From the NCBI GenBank assembly GCA_032158295.1, contig CM063249.1:16351416-16415415 (forward strand): a stretch of DNA of 64,000 nucleotides. The letters run 5' to 3'. This document shows positions 35,080 to 46,600 of this stretch, one piece after another. How positions within the stretch are numbered: position 1 is the stretch's first letter; every line of letters starts with the position of its first letter. The position numbers and the translations under genes were made by a program. The notes beneath the pieces were generated by a model. It was not told the DNA's origin. It saw only the letters and a program-made list of their open reading frames with translations, and ran no database searches. This DNA comes from Pycnopodia helianthoides (Eukaryota > Echinodermata > Asteroidea > Forcipulatida > Asteriidae).

Positions 35080-35230
35080 TTTTTTCAAAATAGGGAGACC
35101 GCCAACATAGGGCTAGAAAGCTCAGTTGGTAGAGGGCCGGTACGTTAATCCCGAGGTCGTTGGTTCAAATCCCGCTTTAGTCAATTTTTCTTTGTTCAAA
35201 CCCCAAACCATTTGAAATTTGCCCCAGTCA
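35080..35230 (+). mobile_element. SINE family B copy
   Basis: AGGGCTAGAAAGCTCAGTTG (box A), GTACGTTAATCCCGAGG arm and GGTTCAAATCCCGCTT (box B), followed by CAATTTTTCTTTGTTCAAAC as in the other copies. Confidence 0.6.
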
Positions 35231-35417
35231 GTTTCCATTGTGGTTCATTACTTGACCCATTTTTTCTGGCAAACTTTTGTTGCATCCTTCTGGTGAGCAC
35301 AAAGCATTACATGATTAAAAAAGACTGGCCAGTAGGAAGGCTGAACCATTCCAAAATGAAAACATTTATTTGATGAGAAGACCTCATCAATGCATTGAAG
35401 AGGGCGAGAATCTTAAT

Positions 35418-35624
35418 GGTAACATTACAGAATTGGTTGTTGCTAACGAAACAGTTGCTGGCAGTGTCAGCACTTTATGTAATCCACCATTATACATAAG
35501 CTGACAAACCTGTAGAAGTTTGAGATCGATCGGCCATCTGGGTCATGAGAAAATAGTGAAAAAACGTTACACGTTTGCATGAAATCATACAGATTCAACA
35601 AATGAATAAAACGCTCACTGAGCC
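35418..35624 (+). mobile_element. MITE family M1, copy 4, truncated
   Basis: Starts TAACATTACAGAATTGG and follows the family to CTCACTGAGC, where the match stops. Sequence resembling the right end of the element at 47289 follows (CTGGATAGGCGCATGTGAGT). The second half is lost. Confidence 0.7.
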
Positions 35625-36548
35625 AGGAGGTTTTTTTCTGCAGACTGGATAGGCGCATGTGAGTGCGTTGCGCGGTGTGCAATTGGGTCTATAATAAAAC
35701 CTTAATTCCCTTTGTTTCACCTTAGATTCTTGACAAAAGCAGACAGTTTCAATGAGACCTTAAATCCGACAAAATATTTGTGAAAAGGGAAGGAAACCCA
35801 ACCTTTTCTCGATTAAAATCCCGACTAAAAAAGTGGCTCAATGCATTGCCTGTGGTGGCCTTTACATAATTGTCAAGGCCAAATGTGACCCGATCGGTCG
35901 AATTGAGGTATATATCGACCCCTTAATGAAATTGAGTTGTACATAAACAAGTAACTCGCCGGGTTTCCAGCAACACCATTATTATTTCCGTAGCTTATTC
36001 CAGTCCGAAGTTATCAGGAAATGAAGAAAGTCTACAAGACAAGGCCACTTCCATTTTTTTAACGACGTGTTTGTTTAGATACTCGTTTTTAATTAACTTT
36101 GAAGAGTATTAATTGTGTACAAACATGCTCAAGAAAACGTAACTTTTTGTGGATTTATTCATCTTTTCAATAAAAGGTAAGACCACGACCTAATACCACC
36201 GAAATTGCGGAATCGTTTTTTGTAGTGTTTTTCATGATTTTCGAATGTGACCAACTTTGGTATGGCAAATTACACGCAATACGTCCTGTCTGACACATTC
36301 CTCATTTCGACATATCAGGTCACAAATTGTGAAATGGGGCGCGAGTTGTGGTCGGAATTATGTCACATTGATCAACGGGATATGAGCAGCCCCTTGGCAG
36401 AAATCGTTACTCTCCACACTAAAGGAGGCCAAGCTGAAGATACACTAACTTGCCGACAGGTTTTGCTAGCAAGTGATTAAAATACAACAATGTAGATGTC
36501 AAAGTGTAAAACGGGTACATACTTTATTTTCGGGGTGGTTACACCCCT

Positions 36549-36832
36549 ATGTTCCGACACCCCCAAATGTGTTAGCCAGAGGGGTGTCTTTTGGACACCC
36601 AATTCTAAATTTGGACACCCTGTTTTATCTGTCATTAACATGTAAATGTATTGTAAGTGAGCAATTTGGACACCCAGTTTTTAAAAATTTCCAGCAAATT
36701 TGGACAACCGTTTACCAAATCCTGGCTTAAACCTTGGACACCCCTAATGTATTTTCCTATTGTTAACCCTATCCCTAAACCCTTGCATGTAGATCGAGGG
36801 AGTAATACCGGAAGGTAGGGGTGTCGGAACAT
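36549..36832. mobile_element. MITE with CTATGTTCCGACACCCC ends
   Basis: CTATGTTCCGACACCCCC at the left is inverted as GGGGTGTCGGAACATAG at the right. The inside has TTTGGACACCC repeats also seen at 26315-26450, so that stretch is a related fragment in BLMH intron 2. Confidence 0.65.
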
Positions 36833-36865
36833 AGAGCAGCCGCCCATGTTTGGTGCTACAATTAA

Positions 36866-37243
36866 AGGAACATTACAGAATTGGTTTTTGCTAACAAAAC
36901 AGTGTAAGCACTTTATGTAATCCACCATATACATAAACTGACAAACCTGTAGAAGTTTGAGATCGATCAGCCATCTGGGTCACGAGAAAATAGTGAAAAA
37001 CCGATTACACATTTGCGTGAAATCATACAGATTCAAAAAATGAATAAAACGCTCACTGAGCGATAAACTCCAATCGGAAAATTAGTTTATTCATTTCTCA
37101 TCAAATATGGCATTTCAGACAGAAATATTTCAAGGGATCTTTTCTACTATCATCATCATAAGACCGTGTAAGTTTTATGTAAATCTATGATCAAAAAAAG
37201 TGTATTTTACAAGTTTTTTTCTTACCAATTCTGTAATGTTCCT
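36866..37243 (+). mobile_element. TTAA-flanked MITE, family M1, copy 5
   Basis: Full-length copy. TTAA at 36862-36865, and TTTA at the right end. Confidence 0.8.
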
Positions 37244-37602
37244 TTTACACAAAAAATCTGCTCTATGCACACACAAAAAAAGGAGTCTTTGATGATGTTG
37301 GGTCTAGATCCCTCTTCAATGGTCCGTTGTCTTTTTAGAGTAAGAACTTTTTTCTAGAATAAATTATTACTCGTTCATTGTCTGGGACTCTTTCTCTCTG
37401 TTTAATAATATCATGTACTTTATATTGTCTTCTGATAATCTCTCTTTTCAATGGATGTTGGTTTATATAATATTTACTACTGGTACGAAATAAATTTGAC
37501 TTATATACAAATGAGTTTCATATTGATGTGTGTGATAGATTGATACAATTTTTGGTGAAATTGAATTAAATATAACAAATATTTCAAGGATGCACGCTTA
37601 TT

Positions 37603-37954
37603 AGACACTGGACACTATTGGTAATTGTCAAAGACCAGTCTTCTCACTTGGTGTATCTCAACATATGCACAAAATAACAAACCTGTGAAAATTTGAACTC
37701 AATTGGTCGTCGAAGTTGCGAGATAATAATGGAAGAAAAAACACCCTTGTCACACAAAGTTGTGTGCTTTCAGATGCTTGAAATCAATTCAAATATTTTA
37801 CTGAGAAATTACTTCTTTCTCAAAAACTACGTTACTTCAGAGGGAGCCGTTTCTCACAATGTTTTATACTATCAACAGCTCTCCATTGCTCGTTACCAAG
37901 TAAGTTTTTATGCTAACAATTATTTTGAGTAATTACCAATAGTGTCCAGTGCCT
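37603..37954 (+). mobile_element. MITE family M2 (CACTGGACACTATTGG), copy 1
   Basis: ACACTGGACACTATTGGTAA at the left is inverted at the right as TTACCAATAGTGTCCAGTGC, followed by CTTTAA. It resembles M1 in plan (TTAA flank, inner ACCTGTGAAAATTTGA) but differs in sequence. Relatives at 61324, 46196 and, degraded, 40057. Confidence 0.7.
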
Positions 37955-38687
37955 TTAACTACCTTGTCCATAGGTCATGTGAAAATTTGTAATTTGTAAA
38001 TAAACCCGCTACTATCCCCCTTTGTATATTTTTAAAGATTTATTTCGTTTAAATTAACTCCCTCCGGGAACGGCGACAAAAACCGGGGCCTTGCCTATGG
38101 AGTGATGTCGCAGGTAGAATAAAAAACGTAACCAAAACGTCTGAAACTTCATTGCTGCTTGTGCCATAAAGGCACGCTACTGTTGAGGTAACAAAAGCAA
38201 TGTCGTAGCATTTCTCGTAACGCCAGTGATGCTGTGCAATACATCATGAGCCATTGTGGGCATTCCCAGAGTGCATTATTTTAAACAAAATAAATTGGGG
38301 GAAAAAAAAAAAAAATTAATATTCATTACTTACAATATTTTACATGGAATTTGGACAAAGAATTAGGACACACATCCTTAATACCTAAGTCACCACTAAA
38401 GTGGAGGCCGGGCGGCTTGTGCGATTTCTAGGCATCCACCGGCGTGTAGAGGTCGGCGAAAGATCGCGCGATAGGGTGGTCAAAGTCGCAAATGAAAGTG
38501 CCCAGCACGCTGCCCTGGGGTCGCCGAATGGCGATCGGCCGTCTTTCCTGGAAATATGGTTGAATTATTGACCCGTCGGTATCTGGAAGGGTGCCGGTCA
38601 ATTCTTAAAGGCCATATGGCGGCCAGACGGGCATCTGGACGTGTGCCTGTTGAGCCGGCGGCCATTAGTCAATTTGGGGGTGAGGTC

Positions 38688-38725
38688 TATATAAAGAGGC
38701 GCTCCTCTGACCTTCTTCATTCACT
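38688..38725 (+). promoter_or_regulatory. TATA box and initiator of a compact promoter
   Basis: TATATAAAG at 38688-38696 is followed 31 bases later by TCATTC (A at 38719), the textbook TATA-to-initiator spacing. The surrounding 600 bases (38400-39000) are clearly more GC-rich than their flanks. It precedes a short ORF at 38765. Confidence 0.5.
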
Positions 38726-38764
38726 TCGACCTTAGCTTGAAGAAACAAGAAGACAAGTAACAAA

Positions 38765-38887
38765 ATGCTGTCGATTCCTCCACGGCGCTTGTCCGATGTG
38801 TGCGGTGCCCTGTCGGACATCAGCCAGGCATTGACCGATTTATTGGCGATCAGTTTTGCGATTGCAAAACTGCTGCACCAGGTTTGA
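38765..38887 (+). CDS. small ORF (40 codons) behind a TATA promoter, unknown
   Basis: The first ATG after the predicted start site (context ACAAAATGC) opens 40 codons starting M-L-S-I-P-P-R-R-L-S and ending A-K-L-L-H-Q-V before TGA at 38885. An overlapping frame stays open to about 39105 without an ATG start in good context. I recognise no family. It could be a real short gene, the first exon of a spliced gene (a weak CAG|GTTTGA lies at the stop), or part of a solo LTR, which would also supply TATA and initiator. Confidence 0.3.
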   Translation: MLSIPPRRLSDVCGALSDISQALTDLLAISFAIAKLLHQV

Positions 38888-39174
38888 GGTCCGAGTTCAA
38901 ATTAACTTTGATGCCCGCCCGACCTAAAAATGACCTGGCAGCCGCAAGGAGTCCCGTGGGGCTCCCGTCTCCGGTCAAAAAATGCCTAGAAATCCGTTGC
39001 AAACTACTCGCAAACCCATCGCAAGCCAATTGTGGCTGGGGTGTTAATCTTCATGCCTCGTTTTTGAATCTCAGAAGAAAAACAAATTCAACGAGTGGAT
39101 ATTGACGAGAATTCCCAAAACACACTCGAATCTAAAGGTTGGAACCTTGTATCAGCTTCCCATAATAAATTTGA

Positions 39175-39530
39175 CAATAATAATAACAATACTTGGTTCT
39201 TATATGGCGCACATATCGTAGTAGCAAGATCAAGGCGCTTTACATCATTACTATCCCTGTCCATTGGGCATACTCTTAGATCATTCCCTCTACACTTTCT
39301 CAACTCCCTGGGGAGCATACAACCCCCCAAGCTGCTTATAATTAGCGCCAAGGGGTTAATCCACCACAATACTGTCTCAGCCCTCTTAGGTTCCAATGTA
39401 TACACCTGGATTAAGAGGAGCAATTATGGTTATGCGCCTTGCTCAAGGTCCGGGAATTGAACCCACACTTCCGATGATACAGCCATCAGAACATGAGTTC
39501 GATTGCAGTAGACGGCTCGGCCACGACACA
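39175..39530. mobile_element. LINE-tail-like repeat followed by reverse SINE A fragment
   Basis: AATAATAATAACAATACTTG followed by TTCTTATATGGCGCACATAT resembles the 3' ends of CR1/L2-type repeats, as also at 41329, 44500 and 51110. From about 39300, GGAATTGAACCC (inverse box B) and GACGGCTCGGCCACGACAC (inverse box A) mark a reverse SINE A. Confidence 0.5.
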
Positions 39531-39669
39531 GCACAATGCACGAGTGCCAAGATTTCTTGATGAAAAAGTTACACAAACAAACTGACAAACTACAAATGAC
39601 AGACAATGCACTCCATGATTCTAACTTGCAGGACCATGACATGATGTTCCCATGGAAGTCTCAAACAAA

Positions 39670-39985
39670 TACTTTTTTAATTGGGGGTTGAACAAAGACA
39701 AATTGACTAGAGCAGAATTTGAACCAACGACCTCCGGATTAACGCCCGCACTACACCAACTGAGCTATCTAGCCCCAAATTGGCGGTCTCCCTATTTTGT
39801 CAACATCTTTGTTCGGGGGGGGGGGGGGGCAGTCAGAAGCCATGCAACCATTAACTGCCGTGTAGCCAGGGATCACACCCAAGTTTACGATACAACCTGG
39901 GAAGCGGCAGCCAAGGGATCACCTTAAGGGGATGCAACTTTTTTATTTCAAATAGCAAGTTATAAACCACAGGGGAAACTGACTG
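39670..39985 (-). mobile_element. SINE family B copy, reverse
   Basis: Inverse of GGGCTAGATAGCTCAGTTGG ends at 39776. The body has a G run at about 39819 and ACGATACAACCTGGGAAGCG as in the 15715 copy. Confidence 0.6.
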
Positions 39986-40615
39986 ACAAATATTTTTAAT
40001 AAAAGGAATCAATGCCTTTTTGCGCCGTTTCAACAAATGAAATTATACTTTCTCTATAAAAGGGTATGCATAACAACGGTAAGGTTGAAAATATAAATGT
40101 TCTCAGATTTACACATGACTTTTACATGGCATAAAGATGGTCATGGTGGAAAACTTTCTTTGAAGTTATTTGCCCGAAATGCTATTTTTTTTTGAGAAAT
40201 AAGTAAAACAAGATCTTGTGAGTCTGAAACTCTGATATTTTGAAAACAGTGATGGAATTTTTCACTATTTTCTAGCGACTCCGATGACTGATTGAGCTTA
40301 AACTTTCACAGGTTTCTTGATTCATGGGTCACACAAAGTGCGGATACTGGTCTTTGACAATTACTGATGTCTGCCATGTGCTTTAGAGTAGAAATTATTG
40401 ATTTCTACCTGGGGCCAATTTCACAGTACTTTTCACAGTGTTTATAATTTTGCAAAGCATAGACAAATCTTGTTTTCAAAAAAACAGGTTACCATGCTAT
40501 GATACCATAATATCTTGTTTGCAACTGGTTCCCCGCTAAGTTTTGCTTTAGCATACAAACTTCGGCAAAGCTTTCGGAGAATTTCTCATGAAGAATCAAA
40601 TAAAATGTAGTGCGA

Positions 40616-43600
40616 TCATCTAAGTCGACTCGCGCTCGCCGATCTGGTGTCCTTTTCTGAAACCGTTGGAATGAGATTCTCCATGATGGAGTCTAGCCAG
40701 TTGTGCCCGTTGATAATGGCCGTCGTGGCTATGACATAATCCATGGGACCTAGGAAGAACAAAGGGATCCAGGCATTAGCAACTAAACGAGTGTTATATA
40801 TGCCAAATGGTCTACTACAACCCGACTCAAGTTTTGGTGTTATCCTAGTGTTCTAATTTTAAAATCTAAAAAAGAGTGTTCAGCATCTAGACGAGGCTTG
40901 AATGCATTGGATGCCAGACACAACCGGGGCGAAACCCCTTCTCTTGGCGATAAGTGTACTTGGTTCTATTTTTATGTGTTGATAGTTTTAATAGTGTTGG
41001 GCACTTGTGTCCCTTGAGTAAGACACTGTACCCATTATTGCTTTGTCCTTCGGATGGGACGTGAAGTGTGTGTTGTGTGTTAATGCACATTTAGACAAAA
41101 ACCAGTACACTTAGCACAAAGGGATGGGGCTCTCCCTCGGTGTTTCTGGCATGACCTGGCAGCAATACACGCCACCTCACATTGTATCCCTTTCAAGGTG
41201 TTGCATTATGGTTGCTTCGTCTCTTAAAATCATTCTTAACAATCTCCACCTGATTTGATATTTTGGTGGCAGGAGTGTCATTTATGACAGACATGGTACA
41301 TAATAAACATAACTATTATAATACAGCATATAATAATAATAATAATAGTAAAAACAGTATTTAAATAGCACAATATGAATCAAAGATTTCCTCAAAGCGC
41401 TTAACAGTAGAACGAAAAGCAATTATAATTATAATTATAATTTATTGAATATATATTGCGCTCTCGAGGGCGCATAACAAACAAAAAAAATCAGTAAGAA
41501 AATATAACAATACTAACAAAACAAGTAATAAACCCTTATTTAAAACCCCAACAAGGAAAAAAGTTAGGCCAGACCAGCAGTCGTCTCAAAATCGAAAATC
41601 ATCAAAATACAATAAACAATTGTAAAGAACTGTAAAATTACTGTCAAACTGTTAGAACACTATTTTTTAAAAATGCAGAAAAAAATTCAATTTTATAAGT
41701 TATAATCACAAACACAGAATTGTTTACCATTACAAGATATTTACAAAGGGCAAAAACAAGTTACAAATAAAAAGCATCTTAAAATCCTTAGAAGGTACCA
41801 TTGATCAGCTTCCTAAAAATTAGGGGGGGGGGGCGGGGCGGGGAGTTCAGAATTATCTTTAAACTGGAGTGAAGAAATTAGCATACACATTCAAATTCTA
41901 CAAGGGAGCACGCCAGATGGTTTCACATGTATGTCGATATCTTTGCTCAAGGGTCGCATGTCAGAAGCCATACGGCCGTTAACTGCCGCACAGCCAGGGG
42001 TCACACCCAATTTTAAGATACAACCTGGGAAATGGCATGCCAGGGGATCACCTTAAAGGGATGCGACTTAAACTCGTTAAAAAAAACGATGACAAATTGA
42101 TATATTTAGGCATTTTAATATTATGGACTATTAAATGTTTTTAAAATCCTACCATCTTCTTGATTTGAGAGGAATCTAAGGGCAGCAATCTCGGCGTACG
42201 TGACTCCGCCCAGGAAGAAAACTAACGTCACTTTCTGGTTATCACTCTGACTGTCTCCAATATTCCCTACAAAAAAAACAACAACAAAAACAAATACATT
42301 TTTGTTATAGTCATAGCAATAGTCACAGCTGCAGCCAACAGCCGCCAGCTGCAGCCAACAGCCACAGCTGCAACCAACAGCCGCAGCTGCAACCAACAGC
42401 CGCAGCTGCAGCCAACAGCCACAACTGCAACCAACAGAAACAGCTGCAGCCAACAGCCACAGCTGCAACCAACATCCACAGCTGCAACCAACAGCCACCA
42501 GCTGCAGCCAACAGCCACAGCTGCAACCAACAGCCACAGCTGCAACCAACAGCCGCAGCTGCAGCCAACAGCCACCAGCTGCAACCAACATCCACAGCTG
42601 CAGCCAACAGCCACAGCTGCAGCCAACAGCCACCAGCTGCAACCAACATCCACAGCTGCAACCAACAGCCACCAGCTGCAGCCAACAGCCACAGCTGCAA
42701 CCAACAGCCACAGCTGCAACCAACAGCCGCAGCTGCAGCCAACAGCCACAGCTGCAACCAACAGCCGCAGCTGCAACCAACAGCCACAGCTGCAGCCACT
42801 AGCCACAGCTGCAACCAACAGCCACCAGCTGCAACCAGCAGCCATGGCCATAGCCAGAGTCGCTTACTTCGCACACGGCCACACTTACTCTTCTTCTGAA
42901 GACCATAGGGAATCTGTTGGTTCTCCTCCACCGTAGGACCAGGGATGAGTCTCAACACCTCATCGATGCTCCGCCAGCCCGGCTTGGCAAGGAACTGAGC
43001 TAGTCTCACACTCAGGGGGGCATAGCCGCTGTACACATAGGATATATCATGTGGATTCTAAGGATATAAAATGGGGTAGAGGTTATTGGACTAATATCAG
43101 AATAAGAACACTTTTCGAGCCTTTTGTTTTTGCACAATAATTTGTTTGTATTGTATTGTATTTTTGTTATCAAGTAATCAACCACAAGGAAAACTGACGG
43201 GGTAAATTTGATACAATTTGGGGTTGAACAGAGACAAATTGACTAGAGATGGACTATAACCTGCGACCTCCGGATTAACGTACCGGCGCTCTACCAACTG
43301 AGCTATAGCCCGAATGCTGGCGGTCTCCCAATTTTGTTGATATCTTAGTTTGGGGGGGCCAATCTGAGACCATTCAAGCTCTAACTGCCATATAATATAA
43401 ACATAGTATAAACATTCACCCTGGAACCCACTTCCCTAAGGCCAGTGATCCTGACCTATCAAGCCTACAGCTGGTGTCAAATAACCAAAATGCAGAGAGA
43501 AAGTCTGACTGTTTTCTTATTCGATTTCTCAAGATATATTTGGTCGATTTTTAAATACGATTCAAAGTTGCTTTCATGATTTAACACAGTTTCCCAATAC

Positions 43601-46600
43601 TTCACATGATAAACAAGAAACCTGTGAAATGTTGTTGATATTTGTGTCAGTAAACTCACAGGCAGCGACACCCTAAACCACATGTTTACGTCTCGTGAAC
43701 TTTTGATCAGATAAGAAGGATGGTGTTGAAAACTGCTCACCCCCAAAACCGACGAGTACCAACCCAAGGTTTGTCATAGGCAAACTCGGGTCTGCTTTTA
43801 ACGGGTGATTCACGTAATGGCCTCTCCTGGGCAAACCGTAGAGGGCGCACTATATTGCGAATGGCCCGTACTTGAGGCGCTACCCACCTGTTCGTTCACA
43901 TCCTCAACCACCAGCTTCAGCGTTTTCCTGATGGTGTTGTACGTCTTCTGACCTTGTACTTTCAGCAGCCCGACTTTCTCCAAGTTATTTAGCGACACCA
44001 TGTGCTCGAATCCGTATGTCTGTTACAAATAAAAACTTAATATTACTACACCTTGCAACTGACAACTGAATACAATTTCTAAAATCAAACTTTGACTGTA
44101 TACCTGTAATAATAATGATAATAATAATAATAATAATAATAGTAATATTAATAATAATAATCTAGATGATATAGATGGATTGCAATAGACGTCATCGGTC
44201 GCCATCTTTGATGAATTGTGCACGCGTGAAGAGCTACCATTGGCTGAGAGTCGTGCGTAGCGCGTACACGAGTGCACTTTTCCATTGCTTTACATCAAAG
44301 ATGGCGGCCAATGACGCGTATTGCAATCCATCTATAGGGACACACTGAGAGGGTAGATCTGTTACAGAAGGCGGCTCTTTAGGGAACAGCGGGGATCCTG
44401 AGAAAGACCCTTGAGATCCAAGGCTACGGAACGTAGCCCGACTCAAGGAGTAACCGGCACAAAGGAAAATATGATTCTCCTTTTGCATGCAGTGATAAAA
44501 TGAAATATTAATAATAATAACACAAACATTTATAAAGTGCCCTAATCATGCAGGCATGCTCTAGGGCGCTGAACAGAGTTATACGAAGAAAATGGCACTG
44601 GTTAAAAGCTAAACGATACAATCGTACGGACAAACTAAAATAAATTAGGATAACTGAATTACAACAAATAGGAAGTAAACAATTCACATTGAGGATAACA
44701 ACGAATTACTGAAGAGTAAAAAAATACATTAAAATTGATTCAATGATAGTAAGGGTTTGTGCTGAAATCAAGTGTCACAATCTCTGATGAGCTGTGGGTG
44801 GTTCTGCAAAGAGCCAGTGGCAGAGTAACTGGACGTTTCATATGGGTATGCTTAGATAGTCTACAGGACGAAAAGCTGGAGTTTCTGCTCGATGAAGCGT
44901 TAAGGCAGGACACTAGAACAGGAGCCAGTGGGAGTGTGAGGAGCTCGCTGAACTGTGTCGACAGACCTCTGGCATACGCTGCCACCGCCGCGGTCATGCA
45001 TGTATGAGCCAGGCACAACTCTCAGCCAATGGCAGGTCTTCCTTTCAGTTCAAAGAGGGCGGTGTTTAGGTTCTGTGACATCATATGCAATGGGGACTAT
45101 ATTGGGGACCGAGCACTGATATGATGGAGATGGGACTAACATGGCAGGGTCGGGGGTCAAATCCTACACAAAATTTTGTACAAATAAAAATCATACTGTT
45201 TCGTAGCATTTTCCCCTGTTTAATTACAAAGAAAACATTTAAAGAAACAGAATTCCTACCTGTAAAATTTCTCTCCTGTAGAAGTCAAATATTTTGGGCT
45301 TGAGACCGTTGTTTGTGACTGACTGTATGCACAGTAACCTCAGAATCTAAAGGGGCAAAAACCCAGTCAACAACAGTCATTATAACACCCCTTACAAATA
45401 TTTGGGGCTTGAGACCGTTGTTTGTGACTGACTGTATGCACAGTAACCTCAGAATCTAAAGGGGCAAAAACCCAGTCAATAACTGTCATTATAACATCCC
45501 TTACAAATATTTGAGGCTTGAGACCGTTGTTTGTGACTGACTGTATGCACAGTAACCTCAGAATCTAAAGGGGCAAAAACCCAGTCAATAACTGTCATTA
45601 TAACACCCCTTACAAATATTTGGGGCTTGAGACCGTTGTTCGTGACTGACTGTATGCACAGTAACCTCAGAATCTAAAGGGGCAAAAACCCAGTCAATAA
45701 CAGTCATTATAACACCCCTTACAAATATTTTTCCTTTTGATTGGTTTAGAGCGCGTCACATGTCTTAGTTTTACTAGAAACCGCGCGGTACTATCACATG
45801 GCAACAGTGTACTATCACATGGCCGCCGATGTACTATCACATGGCCGCCGCTGTACTATCACATGGTAACCAATGTACTCTACCCATAGCAACAGCAGCT
45901 TTATGGTACCTAGACGTCTTTTGCGCATCCACAGTGGCTTCCGCGCTCAAGTGCGCCCTTTACACGCAGCAACCAATGTACTATACCTGTAGCAATGGCA
46001 GCCTCTTGATACCTAGACGTCTAGGCACAATGTATGAATGGGGCGACATTACACAAATACTGACTGTTTTTACTCGGGCTATGGTTAAAACTACGACTCC
46101 CCTCGGTGATCCCAGAGGGAGCATTCTATTTTCCCGTGGCGAAACCTCCCGAAAATAGAACGCGCCAAGGATCACTTCAGGAGTCGTAGTTTTAAAGGGA
46201 AGGTATACGATTGGTAATCACTCTAAAAATTAATGGCATTAAAAACTTACTTGGTTAGAAGTACAGCAACTTTTGATAGTTTAAAGCATTCTGAGAAATA
46301 TTGCAATTCAAAATAATGTGGATATGGAAAAAGATGTCGGTTTTTATTCCCCAAAATTTGAATCTATTAGGAATTATTCTTTATGCGTGGACATATTCAC
46401 TGCGGATTTTCGCGATATTTCAAAAACTCGACCACCTTTTGAAGTGAAATTTTCACAGGTTAGTTTGATTGTATATATCTACATTTATGTAGGATTGAAA
46501 CAATCAAACGGTCCCCAAAACCAAAGGTATACTTTGCCTTTGACCATAGTACTCGAAGCAGTCAATTTCTTTTGCGAACTGTGCACAACTGGTTGGTGAC

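Noticed and set aside
34695..35148. Frames encoding repeated LPHYLLCPSA-type peptides
   Set aside because: They are translations of the 29-base minisatellite in intergenic DNA.
42121..43036. Three long overlapping minus-strand frames rich in Cys, Trp, Leu and Ala
   Set aside because: They arise from the 19-base minisatellite, which has no stops in any frame. Only the short flanking parts (exons 13 and 14 of VPS33A) are real coding sequence.
44759..45007. Plus-strand frame of 82 codons with no low-complexity sequence
   Set aside because: It lies antisense in a VPS33A intron, beside a LINE-tail-like segment, without splice sites, known domain or clear start context.
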